A stretch of DNA of 64,000 nucleotides. Origin: an uncultured Glaciecola sp. (GTDB taxonomy: Bacteria > Pseudomonadota > Gammaproteobacteria > Enterobacterales > Alteromonadaceae). The stretch covers positions 186,001 to 250,000 of the forward strand of contig CAKZLI010000055.1 in NCBI GenBank assembly GCA_937125395.1, in the 5' to 3' direction. A program made the translations under genes and the position numbers. The notes under the pieces are model-generated. The model had not been told where the DNA came from. It worked only from the letters and a program-made list of their open reading frames with translations, and did not search any database. Shown here piece after piece: positions 47,952 to 56,108 of this stretch; positions within the stretch are counted from its first letter, which is position 1; the number at the start of each line of letters is the position of its first letter.

Positions 47952-50531
47952 ATGGCCAATGACTCAACTCAAACCGATGCAACTGATCCACCCGACAATC
48001 GTAAATCTAACACTCCGCCTATCGATAAATACGTTTATCCTAACCCTTCACATGTCATTGCAATCGGTGCGTCTGCCGGGGGACTCGAAGCACTAGAGAC
48101 ATTATTTGATGCCCTACCCGATGAACTAGGATGCGCCTTTGTCGTCGTCCAACACTTGTCTCCTGATTTTAAAAGCATGATGGATGAGCTTCTCAAAAAA
48201 CACACTAACATGCCAACCCACCAAGCAACTGAGGGTGAGACGCTACTAGCTAACACGGTATACCTGATCCCTGCAGGTAAACTCATGCGTGTCACTGATG
48301 GCAAGATCTACTTATCTGAGTTACCCCCTGATAATCGCATTAATCTGCCCATCAATGAATTTTTTAGGACCTTAGCGGAAGATGCACAAAATCGCGCTGT
48401 TGGGATTATTCTTTCAGGCACTGGCTCAGATGGTTGTCGAGGCATTCAAGCGATGAAAGAAGCCGGTGCGATGGTAATAGCCCAAGATCCGGAAGAAGCA
48501 CAGTTTAATGGCATGCCGCAAAACGCGATTAATACCGGTTCTGTTGATTTTGTTTTAAAAGTTGCCGATATGCCGCAGTACATCAAAAACTTTATCTCAC
48601 ATCCACTGACCGACACGACAACCGATAAATTCAAATATCATTTATCCCAAAACACGAGCTTACTCGAACAAATCCTCAAAATCATTCAAAAGCAAACTGA
48701 CCTTGATTTTAAGGCATATAAAGAATCTACGGTATCGCGGCGCATTGAGCATCGCATGAGTATTAATAACAAATTATCTTTACAAGAATATTGGGAATAT
48801 TTACAAGAAAATGAAAATGAAATCGAACTGGTTAAACAAGATTTATTAATCGGCGTCACTCAGTTTTTTAGAGATGGAGAGTTGTGGGATAAGGTTCGAG
48901 AAGAAGTGGTTCGACCGTTAATCGTTGAAAGTTCGCCGAAAGAGCCTATCCGGATTTGGAGTACTGGATGTTCAACTGGCGAAGAGGCTTACACCATTGC
49001 GATGATTTTTGATAGCACCATTAAAGAGCTGGGGCTGGAACGAACTGTCAAAGTATTTGCCAGTGATATCGATCAGACAGCGGTCGCTTATGCTGCCACC
49101 GGGATCTACCCTGCAGGGATCAGTAACGAAGTACCCAGTGCCTTTTTGGATAGGTATTTTCATGTACTTGCAGATGGGAACTATCAAGTCACCAAAGAAC
49201 TGCGCAGTTTAGTTGTTCTGGCAACTCATAATGTGATCCAAGATCCCCCATTTTCAAATATGGATTTTGTCAGTTGCCGTAATATGTTGATATACCTGCA
49301 AACCCCTGCACAACAAAAAGCCCTAGCATTTTTTCATTTTGCGTTAAAGAAAAATGCATACATGATACTTGGTAGTGCTGAATCGCCAGGCAATTTTTCT
49401 AACTATTTTGATACCATTGATTCTAAATACCGTATTTATCAAAAAACTCAAGATTTACGTATCCCAGTGTCATCCATTACGACCCAAGGGATCCGTCGAG
49501 GTGGCTTCGTCCCCAAAACAATTCCTCAATATATTGATCGAGCCAATAAACGCAATACTAAACCGCGCAATCGACTCATTGGTAGCAGAGTACTGCAAGA
49601 CCGATATGTCCCCCCTACGTTTATTATTGACACCAAATTACAACTGATTTACAGCTATGGTGACACGTCAATATTTACCACCAAATTAAAACCTGGCGAG
49701 GTCACCAATGACATTGCTGATATTTTGGTGGCAGATGTCACCAGTCATGTACTTTCAGCCGCACATCAAGTATTACGTGAAGACAAAGGATTGGTAATGC
49801 AACATGTCATCCATGAGACAGCGGAAGATGGGAAACATGTTAGTTATAGCCTTAATTGTTTCTCGTTCACGGAAGAAGATGAAATAGAAAAATATATCGC
49901 GATTAGTTTCGTACCAGAGTATGCAACGAATCATGATATTTCAGATATTGTCTATACACCGGAAGAGCAAACCGAACAACGCATATTGGATCTAGACGCG
50001 TCATTAGTAGAATGTCAACGCATGTATCGAGAGGCACTTGAGGACTTAGATACCACCAGCGAAGAGTTGCAGTCGAGTAACGAAGAGCTCATGGCGGCAA
50101 ACGAAGAGCTACAATCGACTAACGAAGAGTTGCAATCAGTGAACGAAGAGTTGTATACCGTTAACAGCGAGTATCAACAAAAAATCATTGAACTGACGGA
50201 CACTAACAATGATTTAGAGAATCTGTTGACTGCCACTGAGTTAGCTGTGCTATTTTTAGATTCTGAGCTGAGAATACGTCGATACACCAGACCTTTGACC
50301 CATTTCTTAAATATTATGGATTTTGACTTAAATCGTCCTTTTATGGATTTGTCCTTAAAGTTTGATTTTGATGGACTGCATGAGCTGATCAATTCCGTTA
50401 ATAATGGCGCTAGTCCAATTCACAAGGTGGTGGATGTTGGCAATGCCGCGCAAATTGAGATCTCAATATCACCATACACTATAGGCAAAAATAACAACGG
50501 TGTCGTCGTGAGTATGCGAGAATTAAAATAA
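47952..50531 (+). CDS. CheB-CheR fusion chemotaxis-type protein with coiled coil and PAS-like tail
   Basis: 859 aa. Residues 30-225: CheB methylesterase without its receiver domain (nucleophile Ser41 in [30 protein letters not shown]). Residues 235-500: CheR methyltransferase ([36 protein letters not shown]). Then a region with coiled-coil heptads of the type [16 protein letters not shown] (about residues 700-735) and a final PAS_10-like domain. No histidine-kinase domain is present, unlike longer family members. No other chemotaxis genes are nearby, so the role may be signalling rather than classical adaptation. Confidence 0.88.
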   Translation: MANDSTQTDATDPPDNRKSNTPPIDKYVYPNPSHVIAIGASAGGLEALETLFDALPDELGCAFVVVQHLSPDFKSMMDELLKKHTNMPTHQATEGETLLANTVYLIPAGKLMRVTDGKIYLSELPPDNRINLPINEFFRTLAEDAQNRAVGIILSGTGSDGCRGIQAMKEAGAMVIAQDPEEAQFNGMPQNAINTGSVDFVLKVADMPQYIKNFISHPLTDTTTDKFKYHLSQNTSLLEQILKIIQKQTDLDFKAYKESTVSRRIEHRMSINNKLSLQEYWEYLQENENEIELVKQDLLIGVTQFFRDGELWDKVREEVVRPLIVESSPKEPIRIWSTGCSTGEEAYTIAMIFDSTIKELGLERTVKVFASDIDQTAVAYAATGIYPAGISNEVPSAFLDRYFHVLADGNYQVTKELRSLVVLATHNVIQDPPFSNMDFVSCRNMLIYLQTPAQQKALAFFHFALKKNAYMILGSAESPGNFSNYFDTIDSKYRIYQKTQDLRIPVSSITTQGIRRGGFVPKTIPQYIDRANKRNTKPRNRLIGSRVLQDRYVPPTFIIDTKLQLIYSYGDTSIFTTKLKPGEVTNDIADILVADVTSHVLSAAHQVLREDKGLVMQHVIHETAEDGKHVSYSLNCFSFTEEDEIEKYIAISFVPEYATNHDISDIVYTPEEQTEQRILDLDASLVECQRMYREALEDLDTTSEELQSSNEELMAANEELQSTNEELQSVNEELYTVNSEYQQKIIELTDTNNDLENLLTATELAVLFLDSELRIRRYTRPLTHFLNIMDFDLNRPFMDLSLKFDFDGLHELINSVNNGASPIHKVVDVGNAAQIEISISPYTIGKNNNGVVVSMRELK

Positions 50532-50592
50532 CCGCTTATTTTGCTACGATAAATATTAAGTTCAGTTGAATTATCAGCAAAAACAATGCATA

Positions 50593-50619
50593 AAGGTAAC
50601 CCTAGGGTTACCTTTTTTA
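50593..50619 (+). terminator. Rho-independent terminator after the CheB-CheR gene
   Basis: AAAGGTAACCC (50593-50603) pairs with GGGTTACCTTT (50606-50616) with a 2-base tip, followed by Ts. It separates the CheB-CheR gene from the dGTPase gene. Confidence 0.85.
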
Positions 50620-50641
50620 TTCACAAGGAAAAACAAGCACT

Positions 50642-51949
50642 ATGTCACATCTGATTTGGGATCAACGTCACCAACCTCGCACCGATACTCGCGATGGTGA
50701 CCACCGCAGTGCAGCGCAACGTGACAAAGCAAGGGTAATGCATTCTGCAGCATTTCGACGCTTACAAGCCAAAACACAAATACATGGTATTGGTCTCAGT
50801 GATTTTTTTAGAACGCGGTTAACCCACTCTCTCGAAGCAGCCCAGATTGGTGCGGGTATTACCGAACAGCTGCGACAAAAATACCCTGAACAAGCCGAAT
50901 TACTCGGATTAGATGGACACCTCATCGAAACCATTTGTTTAGCGCATGATATCGGTCACCCTCCGTTTGGCCACGGCGGAGAAATAGCACTGAATTATAT
51001 GATGAGGGACGCCGGTGGATTTGAAGGAAACGCGCAAACTTTTCGTATCGTATCAAAATTAGAACCCTATACCCCACACAATGGCATGAATTTAAGTCGA
51101 CGCACGCTATTAGGTTTGGTCAAGTATCCTAATTTTATTGATGCGTTAATGCACCCCTATCCTCCCTGCTCAGCACGCTCGACTCGCTCCGTAAAAGCTA
51201 ACGATTATATTCCCCCAAAAGGATTATACCAATGCGATGATGCCGTATTTGATTGGTTACTTTCAGGGATCGATAGCGCAGATCGCGACACATTGATGAC
51301 ATACCAGCTGCGTGATAAACAACATGCAAAAACCCAGTATAAAAGTTTTGATTGCTCAGTAATGGAATTAGCGGATGATATTGCTTATGGGATCCATGAT
51401 TTAGAAGATGCTATCGTCATGAATAAAGTGAGTTTGCAATCTTTTACGCAAGAAGTAGTCAAACCTATCCAAGAAAATGACAGTCGACTTGCACAACGTA
51501 TCCATACTCTAGCGTTAGAATTGTTCAACAATGAAAGTTACCGCCGCAAAAATGCCATCGGTGCGTTAGTTAACAATTTTATTACCGCGATCAATATTAA
51601 TCAATTACATACCTTTAAAACCAACTTATTAGACTATCAAGCGCAACTGCCTATTGAAGAAGAACAATCACTGCAATTATTTAAACACTATGTCCGTAAA
51701 CATGTGATCAATCACACTGAAGTCCAAATCGTTGAATATAAAGGCCAACAGATTGTGATGGAATTGTTTGAAGCGTTCAGTTCAGATCCACAACGCTTGT
51801 TACCACCTAATACTCTCGCTCGTTGGCACGAGGCGTGTAATATAGGGTTGGGTGAACGTGTCTTAGCTGATTATATTGCTGGCATGACTGATGAATTTGC
51901 CGGTCGTATTCACCAAAGCTTATTCAGCCCTAGCCGAGGTGAAAGCTAG
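50642..51949 (+). CDS. dgt: dGTPase / deoxyguanosinetriphosphate triphosphohydrolase-like HD protein
   Basis: 435 aa, the shorter Dgt class. HD motif CLAHDIGHPPFGHGGE at about residue 100, TRLTHSLEAAQIG, and FRIVSKLE. Hydrolyses dGTP (or other dNTPs) to the deoxynucleoside and tripolyphosphate. Ribosome binding site AAGGAAAAACAAGCAC. By chance or not, it lies in a region holding yfbR, tmk and the element-borne dNMP kinase. Confidence 0.88.
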   Translation: MSHLIWDQRHQPRTDTRDGDHRSAAQRDKARVMHSAAFRRLQAKTQIHGIGLSDFFRTRLTHSLEAAQIGAGITEQLRQKYPEQAELLGLDGHLIETICLAHDIGHPPFGHGGEIALNYMMRDAGGFEGNAQTFRIVSKLEPYTPHNGMNLSRRTLLGLVKYPNFIDALMHPYPPCSARSTRSVKANDYIPPKGLYQCDDAVFDWLLSGIDSADRDTLMTYQLRDKQHAKTQYKSFDCSVMELADDIAYGIHDLEDAIVMNKVSLQSFTQEVVKPIQENDSRLAQRIHTLALELFNNESYRRKNAIGALVNNFITAININQLHTFKTNLLDYQAQLPIEEEQSLQLFKHYVRKHVINHTEVQIVEYKGQQIVMELFEAFSSDPQRLLPPNTLARWHEACNIGLGERVLADYIAGMTDEFAGRIHQSLFSPSRGES

Positions 51950-52029
51950 TTGTAGCACAACGACTGAATTCTTCAAGACCAGTAAGCACTAGGCAGGACA
52001 ATTAATTACGCTCTTATGCAAATTAATCA

Positions 52030-52082
52030 TTGACTGTTTATTCATACAGTACTATATTTATAACCACTGTATAGATAAACAG
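52030..52082 (+). promoter_or_regulatory. SOS promoter with two LexA boxes
   Basis: -35 TTGACT (52030-52035), 17-base spacer, -10 TATATT (52053-52058). A LexA box, CTGTTTATTCATACAG, covers 52034-52049 between the two promoter elements; a second, CTGTATAGATAAACAG, is at 52067-52082 near the start point. Both fit CTGT-N8-ACAG exactly. LexA bound at both would shut the sulA-like gene tightly. Confidence 0.9.
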
Positions 52083-52141
52083 TTATTGAATATATCGTAA
52101 TTTGTTAATCAAATTATTAATGCTTTTGAGAGGTTTTTATT

Positions 52142-52495
52142 ATGCGCACTAATCCATCCATGCAATCAGTTCATGCGACACAGGTTACTCATGCTACTCA
52201 CAATGCTCAGGCATCACACATTCAAAAATGGCAATACCTCCTAAGTGATACAATCTGCTTTGGCAAAGACATTAGCACGGGGATTAGAATACAAAAGCCT
52301 GATGCGAATCGTGTATTGCCCTGGGTCATGAAAATCATCACCAGTGGACAAGCGCAAAGCATATATATCGAGAACCACCAATTTGATGAGAAACAAACAT
52401 TCATGATCCAGCAAGCTGCACAATTATGTAGTGTCAATGTTACCTTATTGAATATCACACAAGATACTAACAACGTTATCATTGGCCCGTGGTGA
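52142..52495 (+). CDS. sulA: SulA-like SOS cell-division inhibitor
   Basis: 117 aa, shorter than E. coli SulA (169). The C-terminal half (IITSGQAQSIYIENHQFDEK then QAAQLCSVNVTLL) aligns with the SulA segment that follows RALRTGN; the match is modest. SulA binds FtsZ and stops division while DNA is repaired. The strongest support is the promoter: a sigma-70 site overlaid by two LexA boxes 60-110 bases upstream. AGAGG lies about 8 bases before the ATG. Convergent with the PNPOx-like gene. Confidence 0.72.
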   Translation: MRTNPSMQSVHATQVTHATHNAQASHIQKWQYLLSDTICFGKDISTGIRIQKPDANRVLPWVMKIITSGQAQSIYIENHQFDEKQTFMIQQAAQLCSVNVTLLNITQDTNNVIIGPW

Positions 52496-52582
52496 GGGAA
52501 GTAGCATACGGTATGTCATCAACAACTACCGGTATATTTCACGAGATGAAGGTTGCTTACCTTCTGCGACATATATTGCTTG

Positions 52583-53155
52583 CTATGGCTTTATGGGGAG
52601 TTCTTGCCATTTGCCATTGGTTTTTTTATTAATAAATCGCTGTTGCGGATCCGCTAATAATAAGTAATCAATTTCTGTTGGCAAGAGTAACATTACACAA
52701 AATGTATCAGGGATAAGTTCAGGTTCAGTAATCTGTTCTGGTAAGTTATTATCCTTACCTTCATTTAAGTACCAATAAAATTGTGCCTGCGCTGATGCAG
52801 AGAGTGTCTTCCATACCTGCTCACGAGTGACCTGGTTAGTTTGTGATAGCTGCGCATTCTGCACATCAATGATATTAATTAAACCGTTTATCCTATATTG
52901 TTCTCGACTCTTATCAAAGTACCAACACAATTCTACCTGTTGATTGTTTTTGATTGCCTCGTATTTATCTGAACGACGATCAGTAACCATAATCAACGCA
53001 TCACTGTCATCGATAAAACCACGATACACCAACGTACGATTCTGTACTTTTCCGTTCACATCAACTGATGCTAGTTGCACAAACCGAGCATGGGGCTTGC
53101 TGCGTGATGTATGTAAAGAGCGGGCAAGCCGTTGACGCCAACTACCGTAAATCAT
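52583..53155 (-). CDS. Pyridoxamine 5'-phosphate oxidase-fold FMN-binding protein
   Basis: 190 aa. PNPOx-like split-barrel of the Alr4036 type: FVQLASVDVNGKVQNRTLVYRGF, TDRRSDKYEAI, VELCWYFDKSREQYRINGL, and a C-terminal cap. The conserved Arg-Thr at the FMN phosphate site is visible. True PdxH is longer and has a different C-terminus, so the substrate is unknown. It follows tatD by 3 bases in the tmk-holB-tatD operon direction. Confidence 0.75.
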   Translation of the reverse strand: MIYGSWRQRLARSLHTSRSKPHARFVQLASVDVNGKVQNRTLVYRGFIDDSDALIMVTDRRSDKYEAIKNNQQVELCWYFDKSREQYRINGLINIIDVQNAQLSQTNQVTREQVWKTLSASAQAQFYWYLNEGKDNNLPEQITEPELIPDTFCVMLLLPTEIDYLLLADPQQRFINKKTNGKWQELPIKP

Positions 53156-53158
53156 TAT

Positions 53159-53929
53159 CTAGCGCACAACAGAATTAAATAATCGATAAAAATTATCAGT
53201 GGTGTGTTTAGCTAACTCCTGCGTAGTGATGCCACGTAATTGTGCGATAAACTCACCGACTTCAACAACATAGCCAGGTTGATTTGGCTTTCCTCTGTAT
53301 GGGACAGGCGCTAACCAAGGCGAATCGGTTTCAATTAACAATCTATCCAATGGTACAGCTTTTGCTACTGCTTGTAATTCAGTGGCAGTTTTGAAGGTAA
53401 CAATACCTGATAATGAGATATACAGACCCAGTTCAATAGCTTGTTGTGCCATTTCTAACGATTCTGTAAAACAATGCAATACGCCACTGGTGTCTTCATT
53501 CATGTGTTCACGGTATAATGCAATGGTATCTTCTCGGGCATTACGTGTATGAATAATTAAGGGTTTTTTCACTTTTGACGCCACGTGGATATGGTCGATA
53601 AAACTGGCTTGTTGCACTGCTTTGGTGTCGGTGGAATGATAATAATCTAGGCCTGTCTCACCTACGGCAACGACTTCTGGACGCTGAGCGTATTCTAATA
53701 AAGTGGCATAATCAGTCATCTCGTCCTCATAGCAAGGATGCACACCACAGGAAACCGATACATGCTCAAAACCTTTAACGGTATCGAGCATTGTATCAAA
53801 CTCGTTAACACTTACCGCTACGCATAGCATATGCTCAACACCTCGTTGCTTAGCAAACGCCACCGCTGCGGCTAATTCTTCGGGTGTTTTACCTAATTTA
53901 TCTAAATGGCAATGTGAATCTACAAACAT
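53159..53929 (-). CDS. TatD-family metal-dependent hydrolase (YcfH-like)
   Basis: 256 aa. DSHCHLDKL metal-binding start, VAVGETGLDYY, LIIHTRNA, GVLHCFT, and LIETDSPWL for the TIM-barrel metallohydrolase. Family members are DNases/D-Tyr-tRNA-type hydrolases. Position after holB (2 bases) is the conserved gammaproteobacterial order tmk-holB-tatD; a PilZ gene sometimes found between holB and tatD is absent. Confidence 0.92.
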   Translation of the reverse strand: MFVDSHCHLDKLGKTPEELAAAVAFAKQRGVEHMLCVAVSVNEFDTMLDTVKGFEHVSVSCGVHPCYEDEMTDYATLLEYAQRPEVVAVGETGLDYYHSTDTKAVQQASFIDHIHVASKVKKPLIIHTRNAREDTIALYREHMNEDTSGVLHCFTESLEMAQQAIELGLYISLSGIVTFKTATELQAVAKAVPLDRLLIETDSPWLAPVPYRGKPNQPGYVVEVGEFIAQLRGITTQELAKHTTDNFYRLFNSVVR

Positions 53930-53931
53930 GT

Positions 53932-54819
53932 TTATCTCATAACTTTATCTATAACGTGGGAAAGGACAAGACGCTTATTGGTACCTTGATGATGAACGCG
54001 TTGCATTTCGTGTAGTACGACTTGATAGTTGTGCATACATTTGGCTTTGGCATCAGCCTCTGTCGCTTTTTGCATTTTGCTGTGCAATAACAGTTGCAAC
54101 CAACCTAAACACTGATAAGCAGTGGCATGCCACTTGTTACCAAATTGAATGGTATTCATCTGCTGTTGCTTAACAGCGAGTAAATCTTGCTTAAAACTTA
54201 AAAAATTACTGTCAGGTGCATTCACTAATGCGTGTGCAATACTTAACGGTGCATATTGATAGGCACGGATAAAATCATGGGCTGCCGAGACATTATGTTG
54301 CTCCATCAGCCAATCATTTATTAGCTGAGGGTGTGGCATAGCGACTGTGTTTTTTTCACAACGGCTTAATATTGTCGGTAATAAGCGCTCAATCGCATTC
54401 ACCGTCAATAATATATAAGTATGTTGTGTTGGCTCCTCAAGCGTCTTTAATAACGCATTAGCAGCTGACTCTGTCATTGTATCTGCATTTTCAATGATGA
54501 GAACTTTGCGCTGACCTAGCTGCGCATGTTCCAATAACTTACTCAAAGCACTGCGTATATCAGTGACGGATATTTGTTTCTCACTGACGACATGATAACG
54601 GTCAGGATGCGAGTGCGCGACATTTAAGTGGCAGCTCTGGCATTGCCCACACGCGCCACTAACAAGGGGTTGATGACATAACAAGTCCGATGCTAATTGT
54701 TGCACAAAATCATGCTTGCCCATACCCGGTTTGGCAGCAATTAATAAAGCATGATGCAGTCGCTGCTCAGCGGCATTGTGCAATAACTTAGTGTGCAGTG
54801 AAGTGAACCATGGGTACAT
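53932..54819 (-). CDS. holB: DNA polymerase III delta-prime subunit
   Basis: 295 aa clamp-loader subunit. AAA+ fold with Walker-A-like AKPGMGKHDFVQQL, zinc-binding Cys (GACGQCQSCHL), the VLIIENADTM Walker B region, ALLKTLEEPTQHTYILLT and the SRC motif. Essential in E. coli. It is 2 bases after the tmk remnant, and since tmk is cut by the mobile element, holB transcription must now start from the element's end or inside the remnant. Confidence 0.93.
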   Translation of the reverse strand: MYPWFTSLHTKLLHNAAEQRLHHALLIAAKPGMGKHDFVQQLASDLLCHQPLVSGACGQCQSCHLNVAHSHPDRYHVVSEKQISVTDIRSALSKLLEHAQLGQRKVLIIENADTMTESAANALLKTLEEPTQHTYILLTVNAIERLLPTILSRCEKNTVAMPHPQLINDWLMEQHNVSAAHDFIRAYQYAPLSIAHALVNAPDSNFLSFKQDLLAVKQQQMNTIQFGNKWHATAYQCLGWLQLLLHSKMQKATEADAKAKCMHNYQVVLHEMQRVHHQGTNKRLVLSHVIDKVMR

Positions 54820-54821
54820 GA

Positions 54822-55178
54822 TCAGTCCTGCAAAAAATGTTGAATATGATGAATAACAGTCTCTTTGACTTGTTCAACGCCTTGACTGGCGTCAACGAAT
54901 ACCGCTTCATCGTGCTCTGCAACTAATTGCAGATACGTTGCTCTAGCACGTTCAAAAAAAGCTAAACCGGACTGTTCGATACGATCTAACTCACCGCGAC
55001 TTCGCGCACGTTCTAAACCTACCGCTGGGTCAATGTCTAGATACAAGGTTAAATCAGCCGTAAACCCTTGTAATGTCAATTCTCTAATTGCCATGAGGTG
55101 TGATTGATTTACCTGACGCCCACCACCTTGATACGCTAATGACGACCATTGTTTTCCGTTTTGTATTTTTGTAAACAC
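54822..55178 (-). pseudogene. tmk: Thymidylate kinase, 3' remnant cut by a mobile element
   Basis: Open frame of 118 codons from a GTG at 55178. From WSSLAYQGGGRQVNQ onward it is clear Tmk: LTLYLDIDPAVGLERARSRGELDRIEQ and the C-terminal helices. Full Tmk is about 210 aa; the P-loop, the LID-preceding part and the DR-motif just before WSS are missing. The residues before WSS (MFTKIQNGKQ) have no Tmk resemblance and come from the element, so the junction is near 55,150. An in-frame TAA stands 21 bases before the GTG. GGAG lies about 12 bases before the GTG, so a dead fragment may still be translated. As it lacks the ATP-binding site it cannot phosphorylate dTMP. Confidence 0.85.
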
Positions 55179-55218
55179 TTGCTGATTATTCTCCGTTTAG
55201 CTATAATGTAAACATTAT
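55170..55218. repeat. Repeats at the left end of the element
   Basis: Near-identical direct repeats TGTAAACACT (55170-55179) and TGTAAACATT (55207-55216), 37 bases apart, and a perfect palindrome with arms ATAATGT (55203-55209) and ACATTAT (55212-55218). Placed 20-70 bases inside the tmk junction, as recombinase arm sites or terminal binding sites would be. Confidence 0.55.
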
Positions 55219-55223
55219 CACGA

Positions 55224-55252
55224 TTAACTATAATAATCACTAATTTTATCAT
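55224..55252 (+). promoter_or_regulatory. Candidate promoter for the element's kinase-recombinase operon
   Basis: TTAACT (55224-55229), 17-base spacer, TATCAT (55247-55252), 53 bases before the kinase start, which has AGGAATAAAG as ribosome binding site. The region is very AT-rich, so chance matches are likely. Confidence 0.3.
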
Positions 55253-55304
55253 AAACACCTGACTTATTGAGATAGAAATTAAGCTTAAGCACTAGGAATA
55301 AAGA

Positions 55305-56108
55305 ATGAGCAAGATAATTGGAATTGCAGCATTGGCAAGATCCGGGAAAGATACAGTAGCTTCTATGTTATTAAAGCATAGTGACGTTACAACCTATGCT
55401 TTAGCTGATCCATTGAAAATAGGATGTCAGGTATTATTTGGGTTAACTGATTCTGAAACATGGGATGATAACTTTAAAGAAAAAGAAATTTCTCATTGGG
55501 GTTGGTCTCCTAGACGTTTTTTTCAAACAGTAGGAACCGATTGGCTTAGAGAGTTAAACCCTGAGCATTGGCTACAAAGAGCTGACTTAGCATTAAACTA
55601 TGCCATATCAAATGACTCCGATAAGTCAAAAATTGATCTTAGCGATCCAAGAGCACCTTTAAAGCTTGCAGTTCAAGCAATTTTTGGAATCAGCCAAGAA
55701 GAAGCATGGAATCCTTTATTACTAGATAATAAAAATGAGTTCTGGGGTATGAGTCCCAATCAAATGATCGATTTTATTCATAACCAAGTATGTTCAGAGT
55801 TCGAAAATTTTTATTCATTAAGGTCAGAACGTCCTGTGACTCTTCCTTCAAGAACAATTCCTGCTCATGGAAAAAACGATGTTGTGATAATTAAGGACGT
55901 AAGGTTTGAAAACGAAGCAAACTTCTTACGAAATCACGGTGGTACGATCTGGCATATTAAGCGTGATAAAGCATTGAAAGTTATTAGCCACGCTTCTGAA
56001 ATGGGAATAAAAGTAAAAAGTGAAGATATTGTCATTCATAATAATGGGTCATTAGAAGACTTAGAATTCGCAGTTCAAAATGAATGGACAAAACTGAATT
56101 TTGGATAG
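55305..56108 (+). CDS. Phage T4 gp1-type deoxynucleoside monophosphate kinase
   Basis: 267 aa. P-loop GIAALARSGKDT at residues 6-17 (T4 gp1 has GVKRSGKDT). Further gp1-like blocks: FFQTVGTDWLRE, IKDVRFENEANFLRNHGGT with the VRxxxE pattern, and the end SEDIVIHNNGSLEDL, which follows T4 gp1 closely. T4 gp1 phosphorylates dTMP, dGMP and hydroxymethyl-dCMP. A stretch of about 44 residues (36-79) is repeated at 118-161 with identical spacing (offset 82: PLK, Q, FG, E-x-W, WG-x-SP). First gene of the element; its stop overlaps the next gene's start by 8 bases, so it is translated with the recombinases. Inferred job: dTMP kinase replacing the disrupted tmk. Confidence 0.8.
   Translation: MSKIIGIAALARSGKDTVASMLLKHSDVTTYALADPLKIGCQVLFGLTDSETWDDNFKEKEISHWGWSPRRFFQTVGTDWLRELNPEHWLQRADLALNYAISNDSDKSKIDLSDPRAPLKLAVQAIFGISQEEAWNPLLLDNKNEFWGMSPNQMIDFIHNQVCSEFENFYSLRSERPVTLPSRTIPAHGKNDVVIIKDVRFENEANFLRNHGGTIWHIKRDKALKVISHASEMGIKVKSEDIVIHNNGSLEDLEFAVQNEWTKLNFG

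Noticed and set aside
50000..50160. DNA tandem repeat in the CheB-CheR gene
   Set aside because: The repetition follows from coiled-coil heptads (NEEL units) and the DNA copies are diverged, so it is a protein feature and not a recent DNA repeat.
54822..55178. A short but functional thymidylate kinase starting at the GTG
   Set aside because: The ATP-binding P-loop and DR motif are absent, so it cannot be active by itself.
55140..55300. tRNA gene as integration site
   Set aside because: No tRNA-like sequence is seen at the junction; the interrupted gene is tmk.
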